Below are positions 1 to 7,071 of a stretch of DNA of 64,000 bases, in pieces. Under the pieces are notes generated by a model. The model ran no database searches. It was not told where the DNA came from and worked only from the letters and a program-made list of their open reading frames with translations. The first letter of the stretch is position 1. Each line of letters begins with the position of its first letter. The stretch is from Sediminibacterium sp. C3 (lineage in GTDB: Bacteria; Bacteroidota; Bacteroidia; Chitinophagales; Chitinophagaceae): NCBI RefSeq assembly GCF_000508085.1, contig NZ_KI669560.1, forward strand, positions 216,219-280,218, read 5' to 3'. Position numbers and translations under genes: made by a program.

Positions 1-313
1 GAAAAAAACTATCAATCTTTAATTCGATAGATTGTGTGTCAGGATCAATAAAGAAAAGGTCACTTCGTCTTTGCCCAATTAAATAAACATAAGCTGCAAA
101 TGGATATGGAGTTAACCCATTAAAAGTAAATTTTCCATTGTCTAAAATAACAGAATCTTCAAATACTTTAAAATTTGTATCATGCTGTGAATATAAGAGT
201 TTAACAGACCCATTATTTAGCCCATGAATTACTCCATTTATTTTGAAAGGCTTTGTCTGTGATATAACTCTATTACACAAAAGAAAACAAAAAAAGTATA
301 AAGCAATTTTCAT
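1..313 (-). CDS. Secreted DUF4369-type protein, N-terminal part (runs off left edge)
   Basis: The ATG at 313 opens a frame that stays open to the window edge (104 codons). Residues 1-19 form a signal peptide (charged start, hydrophobic core, ending near VISQ). A beta-rich segment follows, with KINGVIHGLNNGSVKLLY and LDNGKFTFNGL, the pattern of the DUF4369 domain. In Bacteroidota this domain usually precedes a periplasmic TlpA-like thioredoxin domain, which would lie outside the window. The gene follows the cysteine-rich peptide gene at 481-687 across a stem-loop, the same order as 4848-5027 followed by 3697-4764. I therefore infer a paralogue of the 3697-4764 protein, but its CXXC motif is not visible here. 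Confidence 0.7.
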   Translation of the reverse strand, partial: MKIALYFFCFLLCNRVISQTKPFKINGVIHGLNNGSVKLLYSQHDTNFKVFEDSVILDNGKFTFNGLTPYPFAAYVYLIGQRRSDLFFIDPDTQSIELKIDSFF

Positions 314-420
314 AAATGATAGATTAAAAGGGAATATTAACTCTTTATTATTTTGATTAAAATAAATTGAGTCTACTATTCGTAATGAGTTTAAAAACTT
401 ATACTAGAAAATAAATTACT

Positions 421-466
421 CGGTAAAAAATAATAGCTATTGAATCATTTCTGATACAATAGCCAT
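421..466 (-). terminator. Stem-loop after the cysteine-rich peptide gene
   Basis: Arms at 433-447 and 452-466 (15 positions, two mismatches, one of them G-U compatible) enclose a TTTC loop. On the minus strand the stem is followed by a T-rich tract (complement of 421-432). It lies 15 bases after the peptide stop and before the DUF4369 gene. It could stop most transcripts, giving more peptide mRNA than downstream mRNA. The matching stem-loop in the second module is at 4779-4823. Confidence 0.6.
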
Positions 467-480
467 ATCATTATGTACTT

Positions 481-687
481 TTAGCAAAGTGGGTGAGAGC
501 AATCACTACAAAAATTGGCAGTACCTCCTTTTTCGCATTTACAATAACCTGTACCACAAGTATCCCCCACAGTAGTACAAACTGCTAAACTACAACCTCC
601 TTCTTCTACACTACCCCCTTTTAATTTAAGCATTTGTTCTTTGCTAAGACTTTGGAAATTTTTTAAATTAATTTTACTTTGTTTCAT
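481..687 (-). CDS. Cysteine-rich double-glycine-leader precursor peptide (module A)
   Basis: A 68-residue peptide. The leader (residues 1-25) carries the spaced leucines and Gly-Gly (24-25) typical of Bacteroidota GG-leader precursors cut by C39 peptidases: KEQMLKLKGG just before the predicted cut. The 43-residue core holds eight cysteines (32, 37, 44, 49, 51, 60, 63, 68), an even number that fits four disulfides. It lies 79 bases downstream of the C39-like/VKOR/thioredoxin gene and upstream of a DUF4369 gene, so oxidative folding during export is the natural inference. The core does not look like a lanthipeptide substrate beside its enzymes: no LanB, LanC or LanM is present. Target and activity are unknown; antimicrobial, signalling or metal-binding roles are all possible. 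Confidence 0.8.
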   Translation of the reverse strand: MKQSKINLKNFQSLSKEQMLKLKGGSVEEGGCSLAVCTTVGDTCGTGYCKCEKGGTANFCSDCSHPLC

Positions 688-766
688 TTTAAAAGTTTTA
701 TTTGATTTTAAATTTTACCTACTCTTTTAAAGGTTTTCGGTATTACCCTTCTTTGGCCAAAAGAAA

Positions 767-2387
767 CTATAATATTTTTATTAAATCTTCGATAACATAC
801 CCTTCAGGGAGCCTATGCTGATTAAAGAAATAGGTCGGTGTATGCGTAACGTCAGCATCAATACACCAATTTTTCATTGCAATAATATTAGAATTTATAA
901 CCTCCAATGAATGTTCATTTCCCTGCAAATCATTTATTAATGGAAATTGGGCAATAAAATGTACAAGAGATTTTTTTGACATTCCATACCACACTCTTAA
1001 TGCTTGTTCAGTTTTTAATTTATCACCTTCACTTGCGAGTGATAATAAATGAGTTATAATTGATCGTGATCTATCATCTGCATCATTAAACTTAAATAAA
1101 ATTTTAACTTTTAAATTACTATTAGTTCTTAAAAGATTTTCAAGTTTATTGTGTGCTTTTGAACAGGGTCCGCAGTATGGGTTACAAACTTTAATAATCG
1201 TATTTGTCGCTTCTGAATTTCCCATTGTGATTCCAATATCTTGCCAATTATTAGGCACATTACTATTCTGCTTTAAAAGACTAAAAAAAACATCCTTATT
1301 AAAATGAATACGATTATATGCAGATTTATAAATGCCATAATTTTTCGAATTATATAAAATTGGTTTTAGTAAGCACCAAAAAAAGATTGAAAAAAGAATA
1401 CAACTTAAAAATAAATTTATATCAGCTGAAGTTAAATTAGCAACTTGAAAATCACTCCAAAAATTAATTAAACCCCATATGAATTCCAAAATCAATACCA
1501 ATTGAATCATTAAACATAAAGGGCACCATTGCCGAACAATTTTCCATTGATAATAAATACTAAAAACTGTATAAGGAACTACCATACTATTAAATATTGC
1601 TAAATATTGAATCTTTATATCAAAAGATATTTTTGGAAGAATTAAAAAAGCTAATGAAGAAAAAAATAAATTGCTCCAATTTCACTCCATGAGATACCAA
1701 ATATTTTTGAGCCTTTACTATTTAAAACTGAATCACAATTAAATTGTTTTTCACCTAAACAAATATTTTTAATAAAATCATTGTTCTTATCTAAATCAAA
1801 TAAGATAAGTAAGATTGAAACAAATAATCCTAGTGATTTTATTATAGCTATTGAACTAAATGAATAAATATTCTCAGTAGTAATTTGAAAAGAAAAAGAT
1901 AATAACAACAATAAAAATCCTATTACTTGCAATAATCTTTTTCGATTTAATATTTTTTTTCTTCTTGTTTTTTTATTTCATAATTTATGTCTCCACTGTT
2001 ACTATTTGGCCTTACAACTAAAATAATACCTAGATAATTCTGCAAAAACTCTTTCTGGGAGATAGTATAATTATTCTTGCTGTTATAAAAAATTGAAATC
2101 GCATCACTTGTTATTTTAGTAACTAAAACAAAATCCTTTCCGACTTTTGGTACTTTTACATAGGCTATAAATGGTGGATCTAATTCAGTAAACTTTTCTT
2201 TGGGTACCTCATAAGCATCATTCTCAATTTTAAGAGTTGAAAATGTATCACTTAAGCTGTATAAGGAGGGGAAATATGGATTATCTTGAATTGAATCAAA
2301 AAATGTGGTTTTTGTTACCTTTATGTTATACAATTCTATTAATTTAAATGCTACTTCTTTTAGTCTTGTATTGTATGATTGATACAT
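767..2387 (-). pseudogene. C39-like/VKOR/thioredoxin fusion, module A copy, two frameshifts
   Basis: Three adjacent frames together match the intact 534-residue protein at 5201-6805. Part 1 (1947-2387, 146 aa) is the C39-like domain. Part 2 (from about 1950 to 1651) has the first VKOR segment with cysteines in NICLGEKQFNC and SWSEIGAIYF. Part 3 (to 767) has the second VKOR pair (WCPLC) and the DsbA-like CNPYCGPC. The first break is in a run of eight A (plus-strand T run ending near 1960); the second is in a run of seven T (plus-strand A run near 1660). One extra base at each site restores a single 540-residue frame with collinear homology through both junctions. Sequence error, true pseudogene, or -1 slippage (A AAA AAA and T TTT TTT are classic slippery heptamers) are all open. 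If expressed, it would be an inner-membrane disulfide-forming protein for the 481-687 peptide. Confidence 0.8.
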
Positions 2388-2514
2388 ATTTATTTTGTTT
2401 CAAAAATTAGTTTTAAATGACTTTCAAAGATTTTCTATTAATTGAGTATAACCTATTAAATATGAAAAGTCATTATAAACATCCCTATAAAATTTAACCT
2501 ATCCAATTAATACC

Positions 2515-2595
2515 GGGGGGTAATTTTACCCCCCGCGCATTATTGAAAGCTATTTTCATACGTAAAAATCAACCAAGGGGGTAAAAATACCCCCC
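2515..2595. promoter_or_regulatory. Paired G5-6TA/TAC5-6 hairpins upstream of module A
   Basis: Two palindromes sit 120-210 bases upstream of the module A fusion start at 2387. The first, 2515-2534, pairs GGGGGGTAA with TTACCCCCC around TT. The second, 2577-2595, pairs GGGGGTA with TACCCCC around AAAA. The stretch between them (AAAGCTATTTTCATA, then AAAATCAAC) recurs between the corresponding elements upstream of module B (6862-6948). Position, symmetry and duplication suggest operator sites for a shared regulator, or RNA hairpins in a long leader. The response regulator at 7072 is the nearest candidate binder; this is inference. Confidence 0.6.
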
Positions 2596-2652
2596 AGATC
2601 TATTGAATTATTTTCTTACAAAGTCATTACATACAATGGAAACGTATAAATC

Positions 2653-3510
2653 TTACCCACTAAAAGAAGGACTTCGTATTAATATAATGACATACAATTG
2701 TTGATTTTCAAAAGTTGATGTTTTTTTGCTATCAAAATAAGCCAATGGCAACTTCATCAGCTTTATCAAAAAACCCGTAAGAATAGAGATATTGATCCGA
2801 CTACTGATATGGTATAGAATCCAACTGCGAATAAATTCTACACCCAAACGCCCAATAAACAAAGCCAGTTGAGCTAATAAAACAATATATACAAATTGAA
2901 TATTTTGAGTGTTGATACCTACATCAACAACACTTTGTGTGAGAAAAGGAAATACCAATTGCAATAAACTACCCAGCATGACCCCTAAGAAAAGTTGGAA
3001 TACCAGTTTTTTATGTGGCTTTATATAACCCCAAAGTTGGTTAGCATGGTTGTTTGTTAACTCTTTAAAATCATGCCCGTAATTGGCATTATAAAAGTTT
3101 TGACCAGGTTCTAGAATTAAGGCAATACCTGTAGAATCTCCATCCTCATTTTTATCACTTATCCATTTTTGTAAGAACAGCTCTTTGCTGATGGTAATAA
3201 TCCCTTTTGCTGGATCAGCTATTGTGATGTTTTTTGGCTTTGAAAAAAAAGCCCTCTTTTGTGGTGGTAAAACAATGAAATGGTTTTGCCACCAATGCAG
3301 TATTGCGGGTTTTGGCGCTTCTTCAATTAATTTTTCAAAATTCAACTTTAACCCAGATGTTTGAAAACCAATCTTTTCAGCAGCATCACTAATACCTAAT
3401 AAATTAACTCCCTCCTTACCTATCTCTGTTAACTCCCTTAACTTCTCTAAAGCAAATACACGACCATAGTACCTACTTATCATATACAAACAAGTAGGAC
3501 CGCAGTCCAT
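2653..3510 (-). pseudogene. Truncated C39-peptidase ABC exporter (PCAT) remnant
   Basis: The 285-residue frame begins at MDCGPTCL, the catalytic-cysteine motif of the peptidase C39 domain, and has the partner histidine in WWQNHFIVL and the aspartate in IADPAKG. Transmembrane segments of an ABC exporter follow (about 165-260). Homology stops at LAYFDSKKT; the last 20 or so residues are unrelated, so the later membrane helices and the whole ATPase (some 430 residues) are missing. An in-frame TAA directly precedes the ATG, yet the codons before it read LFLLQLQKD, which resembles the usual exporter start, so a CAA-to-TAA change may also have occurred. This cannot work as an exporter. Near-identical 22-base direct repeats (2665-2685 and 3666-3687) flank it. 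Module peptides would need an exporter elsewhere. Confidence 0.8.
2665..2685. repeat. Direct repeat, left copy, at the broken end of the exporter remnant
   Basis: AGAAGGACTTCGTATTAATA-type sequence that recurs at 3666-3687 with one substitution and one gap. It lies in the unrelated 3' tail of the exporter remnant, about 1 kb from its partner. It may record a duplication or recombination that created the truncation. Confidence 0.5.
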
Positions 3511-3665
3511 TTAGTCTTTTTGGAGTTGTAGAAGAAAAAGGGAGCGCAATAGTAATATGATTTAAAAAAAATTCAGCCTGATTAATACTAAATGAATTGA
3601 CTAAGAAGGGAGAAATAAATGTGTCATTTAACCTAAGTATTAACCAAAAACTCTAGATTCTAACC

Positions 3666-3687
3666 AGAAGGACTTTGTTATTAATAT
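3666..3687. repeat. Direct repeat, right copy, upstream of the exporter remnant
   Basis: Partner of 2665-2685. It lies in the gap between the TlpA-like gene (ends 3697) and the exporter remnant (starts 3510). The rest of that gap (3511-3665) shows no other recognisable feature apart from the possible lost exporter N-terminus just before 3510. Confidence 0.5.
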
Positions 3688-3696
3688 TACTTCCTA

Positions 3697-4764
3697 TTAT
3701 TTAAGATTATTATCAATGATTTTTTTGATTTCCTTATATGTTAAATCAAAGCCCAAAATTTTCCCATCCCTATTAATAAGGATGTTTGATGGCACTGCAG
3801 TTATATCATAATAGGAAGAAAGCGTACCATTTTTATATTTCGTGTCAATTAACTGTAACCATTTTATCTTATCCTTTACTACAGCTGCTCTCCAATATTC
3901 TAGATTATCATCAAAGGAAATACCAATAATATCAAATTGAGATCTTTTATAAGAATTAAATAATTTGACCACTTCTGGATGCTTTTCCCTACATGGAGCG
4001 CACCAGGAAGCCCAGAAATTTATTAAAACAATTTTACCAGCATATATTGAAGTTTCAATCTTTTTTCCAAATTTATCTGGAAGACTAACATGGTGAAATT
4101 GCTCTCCTATCAATCTATTTTTTAAGCGCAATAGCGATATTATTGATCGATTTAGCTTTTGTCCTTCATAAGATGATAAAAGACTAGTATCAAAATTTGA
4201 TTTTAGAAGGTTAATTTGATTTAAAGAAAGAATTTTATTTGTTGCCAAAAAGTATAGTGCAAGTTTGTTTTTAGGATTTTTTGTGATAAAACTATCTAAT
4301 AAATTATAATGCAAATTTCTTTTTTCTATAGTAGAAATATTAAGTGTTTCTACTTTCGCTAAGGATTTTTCGAATAACTGCCTATTGACTTCGATAACTG
4401 ATCCCTTAATACTGTCAAGTTCAAAATATGTACGTTTTGTTTTATTCTCACTATTGGTTTCAATTTTACTATTCAAGTAAATTAATGTAGTTGGATTATC
4501 GATATAAAATTCAACTATATTAGTATTTTCGCTAAAATGTAACCTACATAATATTGGAAGTTTTGTTTTTAGATTAAACTGGAAGTGCCCATTAGCAATT
4601 ACTGAACTTAGACTATCTTTAGCATTTATATTTCCATCAAAAAATAAAAATATTTTATCAGGGTATGTGCCATTAATTTTACCACTTATCGAAATATCTG
4701 TGGTTTGTGAGTACAATGAAAAATTGGTAAACAAAACTATTAAAAAAGCAATAATGAAATTCAT
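3697..4764 (-). CDS. Secreted DUF4369/TlpA-like thiol-disulfide protein (module B)
   Basis: 355 residues. A signal peptide (1-19, ending YSQ) is followed by a DUF4369-like beta domain (about 22-105), a helical linker, and a C-terminal thioredoxin fold of the TlpA/AhpC-TSA group (about 225-355). The redox motif WCAPC has cysteines at 255 and 258, and a cis-proline-type AVPSN segment follows. It should act in the periplasm, reducing or shuffling disulfides. It is last in the module, after the peptide gene and a long stem-loop. With an oxidising VKOR/DsbA protein upstream, an isomerase or proofreading role for the cysteine-rich peptide is a reasonable inference. General TlpA roles such as cytochrome maturation are less likely because no such genes are adjacent. 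Confidence 0.8.
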   Translation of the reverse strand: MNFIIAFLIVLFTNFSLYSQTTDISISGKINGTYPDKIFLFFDGNINAKDSLSSVIANGHFQFNLKTKLPILCRLHFSENTNIVEFYIDNPTTLIYLNSKIETNSENKTKRTYFELDSIKGSVIEVNRQLFEKSLAKVETLNISTIEKRNLHYNLLDSFITKNPKNKLALYFLATNKILSLNQINLLKSNFDTSLLSSYEGQKLNRSIISLLRLKNRLIGEQFHHVSLPDKFGKKIETSIYAGKIVLINFWASWCAPCREKHPEVVKLFNSYKRSQFDIIGISFDDNLEYWRAAVVKDKIKWLQLIDTKYKNGTLSSYYDITAVPSNILINRDGKILGFDLTYKEIKKIIDNNLK

Positions 4765-4778
4765 GAAATTTTATTTAA

Positions 4779-4823
4779 AATCAAAAATGATATAAGTATT
4801 CTTCACTTATATCATTTTTGATT
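4779..4823 (-). terminator. Perfect 19-bp stem-loop between peptide gene and tlpA-like gene
   Basis: Arms 4779-4797 and 4805-4823 are exact inverted repeats of 19 bases with a 7-base loop. The stem is AT-rich. On the minus strand it is followed by TTTTAAATAAAATTTC just before the downstream ATG at 4764. It probably acts as a partial terminator or mRNA-stabilising 3' end for the peptide transcript. The equivalent in module A is at 433-466. Confidence 0.7.
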
Positions 4824-4847
4824 ATGAAAATTCTTATAAATCAACCC

Positions 4848-5027
4848 CTAACACTTCTCGCATTTACAATCAGACCTCAATGGACTAGGGCAACCGAATC
4901 CCCATTCTTTTGCTCCTGCAGTACATTCATAGCATTGTGTTGTTTCATCTTCAATATTCCCACCTAAAATTTTCTTCTGAGCATTCTTAGGTAAAAGGAA
5001 GCCTAAATTTTCGACTTTCTGTTTCAT
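4848..5027 (-). CDS. Cysteine-rich double-glycine-leader precursor peptide (module B)
   Basis: A 59-residue gene, easy to miss because of its size. ATG at 5027, stop at 4848. The leader (1-23) ends KKILGG, a Gly-Gly cleavage site. The 36-residue core has six cysteines (32, 35, 46, 54, 56, 59), including CYEC and a CKCEKC end; KCEK is shared with the module A peptide, which has CKCEKGG. Leaders of both start MKQ. It lies 173 bases after the intact C39-like/VKOR/thioredoxin gene and 83 bases before the TlpA-like gene, the same slot as 481-687. I infer a secreted disulfide-rich product of unknown activity. The core differs strongly from module A, as expected for diversifying bacteriocin-like or signal peptides. 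Confidence 0.8.
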   Translation of the reverse strand: MKQKVENLGFLLPKNAQKKILGGNIEDETTQCYECTAGAKEWGFGCPSPLRSDCKCEKC

Positions 5028-5156
5028 AAATTAAATTTTATGCTATTTTTATTTTATAAATAGCGGTTACATAAAGAGTTTCTGCAGCTTTAAGCATCAG
5101 CAGATTATTGGCTTGCCAAACCACTCATTCGCGATTAAGTGTAGTACCATTTGGCT

Positions 5157-5185
5157 TTTCTTTTCGGGTACTAATCGAAAAGAAA
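5157..5185. other. Inverted repeat downstream of the module B fusion gene
   Basis: Exact 10-base arms TTTCTTTTCG (5157-5166) and CGAAAAGAAA (5176-5185) around a 9-base loop. It starts 16 bases after the fusion gene stop on the minus strand. No T-run follows, so it may be a weak terminator or an operator for the peptide gene. A looser, partly similar sequence lies near 732-765 in module A. Confidence 0.4.
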
Positions 5186-5200
5186 TATGTTTATTCTTTC

Positions 5201-6805
5201 TCATGAAAGAAAATAATTAATGTCCTTTATTTGATATCCTTTTGGTAATAAAAAACCATCAATAAAAATAGTTGGAGTGTATTCAATTTTCACTTTTTCA
5301 CACCAATCTTTCATTTGATTGATTTTGTCTGTCTGTTTATCTAGTTCTCCATTCATTGGGTATTTGTTGGCAAAAACATCATAATTCTTTTCTTTAGCCA
5401 AATACCAATCGTCAAGTGCTGTTTTAGTAAGATTTTCATCTCCTTTTTCAGATATAGCTAATAAATGTTTAACAGGTTTTGTACCTCTATCATTCTCCTG
5501 GTTAGTTGCTATAAAAATAATTCTTGCCTTTACATCTGAGTTATGTTCAATGATTTTCTCTATCTCGGGATGAGCTGTTGAACAAGGGCCACAATAAGGG
5601 TTGCAAACTTTGATAATCGTATGTTTTGCATTGGGGTTACCAATTGTTATACCTAATTCACTCGTAGAATGTTCTAAAATAGATGGCTGAGTTTTAAGCA
5701 ACGACCAAAATACTTTATCGTTATACTTTAGCATTGAGTAACTTCTCTTTTCGTACTTTGCTAACTGCAAACTTTTCAACAAAGGCTTTAATAAAAACCA
5801 AGATATTGAAGGAATTAACAAAGAGTAGAATGCAAAAATGAGATTGTTTGCAAATACTGCTGTTGTTTCAGAAAAGGATAAACTATTATTTGCTATAACC
5901 AATATTCCTTCAGCCAATAAAACCGCCTGCACTATTAAGCAGAGTACACACCACTGCTTGGCTACATTCCATTGGTAATAAATAGAGAAAATGATATAGG
6001 GTAGGGCTAATAAGGAGAATAGACTTAAAACAGGCAATGCCGTATTAATATCAGCGGGCACTGAGAATAGTAATGACCCTGCAAAATATACAAAGCCAAC
6101 TTCACTCCAGGTTACCTTGCCTCCTAGCGTTGCAGCTTTGGTATTTAAGACAGCACTACAATTGGCTTTCTGTATGCCTGAACAGATTTGTTTCAATAAA
6201 GGGTTGCCTTTATCTATATCATACCATAGTAATAAAACAGATGCAATTAATCCAATTAACTTAACTAATAAATATAACGTGGGTATAAGGGTTATCGAAC
6301 CATACAAGTATGGAATGAATAAAGAAGCCAGAATTCCTATTGGTATTAAACCATAAATGGCTATTTTGATTTTAGCCTCTTTAATGTTTTTATGGTAATT
6401 GATCTCTCCAGATAATTCATTTGCTTCAGCTACTAAGATGTTTTCAGTCCACTGTGCCAAAAATACACTTGTTGCTATTGTTTCTTTTTTACCATGCTGA
6501 TTAACAATAAGTAGCTCATTTTCTGCAACTTCAAATACAACTACAAAAACACCTTGTTTAAAGCTTGTAATAAATGGTGTTGGGATCTCTGTTAACTTTT
6601 CAGCTGAAGTTTGTATAACTAGGTTTTCAACCTTCCAATTATTCAATGAATCAGAAATGGATAGAAAACTTGGATAGTCGGGATGAGATTGTAATGATTC
6701 ATTAATTGTTTGCATACTAACCTTTACTTTCATTTGCTTTAGTAAAGCAGCAACTATTAATGGTTGATTTTCAAATAAACTATTGAACAAAGTACCGAAC
6801 AACAT
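5201..6805 (-). CDS. Degenerate C39-like domain / VKOR / DsbA-like thioredoxin fusion (module B)
   Basis: 534 residues in three parts. Residues 1-130 resemble peptidase C39 (HPDYPSFLSISDSL, EIPTPFI) but lack the N-terminal DCGPTC catalytic cysteine and have VFVVV where the catalytic histidine normally sits. Residues 145-345 form a multi-pass VKOR domain with cysteine pairs 208/216 and 286/289 (CVLC) and the conserved TWSEVG. Residues 360-534 form a DsbA-like thioredoxin fold with CGPC at 405-408 and cis-Pro at 511 (YTPT). VKOR domains pass electrons from the thioredoxin partner to quinone, so this should be a self-contained disulfide generator in the inner membrane. I infer that the dead C39 domain binds the GG leader without cutting. 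This fusion type is known in Bacteroidota; its substrates are not established to my knowledge. Paralogue of 767-2387. Confidence 0.85.
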   Translation of the reverse strand: MLFGTLFNSLFENQPLIVAALLKQMKVKVSMQTINESLQSHPDYPSFLSISDSLNNWKVENLVIQTSAEKLTEIPTPFITSFKQGVFVVVFEVAENELLIVNQHGKKETIATSVFLAQWTENILVAEANELSGEINYHKNIKEAKIKIAIYGLIPIGILASLFIPYLYGSITLIPTLYLLVKLIGLIASVLLLWYDIDKGNPLLKQICSGIQKANCSAVLNTKAATLGGKVTWSEVGFVYFAGSLLFSVPADINTALPVLSLFSLLALPYIIFSIYYQWNVAKQWCVLCLIVQAVLLAEGILVIANNSLSFSETTAVFANNLIFAFYSLLIPSISWFLLKPLLKSLQLAKYEKRSYSMLKYNDKVFWSLLKTQPSILEHSTSELGITIGNPNAKHTIIKVCNPYCGPCSTAHPEIEKIIEHNSDVKARIIFIATNQENDRGTKPVKHLLAISEKGDENLTKTALDDWYLAKEKNYDVFANKYPMNGELDKQTDKINQMKDWCEKVKIEYTPTIFIDGFLLPKGYQIKDINYFLS

Positions 6806-6861
6806 AATCTCTAATTATCCGGTAAACTTCAAGTATAATTTTCAAACTAAAAAAAATCACC

Positions 6862-6948
6862 GGGGGGTATTTTTACCCCTCGACAAGAACCAAAAGCTAT
6901 TTTCAAATAGCAAAAAACAACTAGAATGTATATCATACCCCCCCCCCC
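6862..6948. promoter_or_regulatory. G5-6TA/TAC hairpin and C11 tract upstream of module B
   Basis: A palindrome at 6862-6880 pairs GGGGGTA with TACCCCT around TTTT. It is followed by AAAGCTATTTTCAAATAGC (itself a small inverted repeat), then AAAAACAACTAG and an ATA-plus-eleven-C tract (6938-6948). A further ATACCCCC lies at about 7006-7013. Order and sequence match the module A element (2515-2595). The region is the divergent promoter space between the fusion gene (6805, minus) and the response regulator (7072, plus). TACCCCT fits the TACYYMT half-site known for NarL, but here the half-sites face the opposite way. The C11 tract is prone to length change and could tune expression. Confidence 0.6.
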
Positions 6949-7071
6949 ATATAAAGTAAATTTAACATACTATTTTTTATTTATATTTCACTTTACTCTA
7001 TCTTCATACCCCCAATTGTTTCACTATATGCTGACGTAACAAAACATGACATGAAGAAACAAAAAAGATAA

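Noticed and set aside
2515..2595. CRISPR-like repeat array
   Set aside because: Only two or three short palindromes with different loops and no regular spacers; no cas genes nearby.
2653..3690. Insertion sequence or transposon
   Set aside because: Flanking direct repeats exist, but no transposase or terminal inverted repeats are visible, and the content is an exporter fragment.
481..5027. Lanthipeptide or other RiPP cluster with post-translational enzymes
   Set aside because: GG leaders fit, but there is no LanB, LanC, LanM, radical-SAM or YcaO-type gene nearby; only redox proteins accompany the peptides.
6073..6356. Plus-strand frames inside the VKOR fusion
   Set aside because: Short frames opposite a well-conserved membrane protein with no family features; shadows of the real gene.
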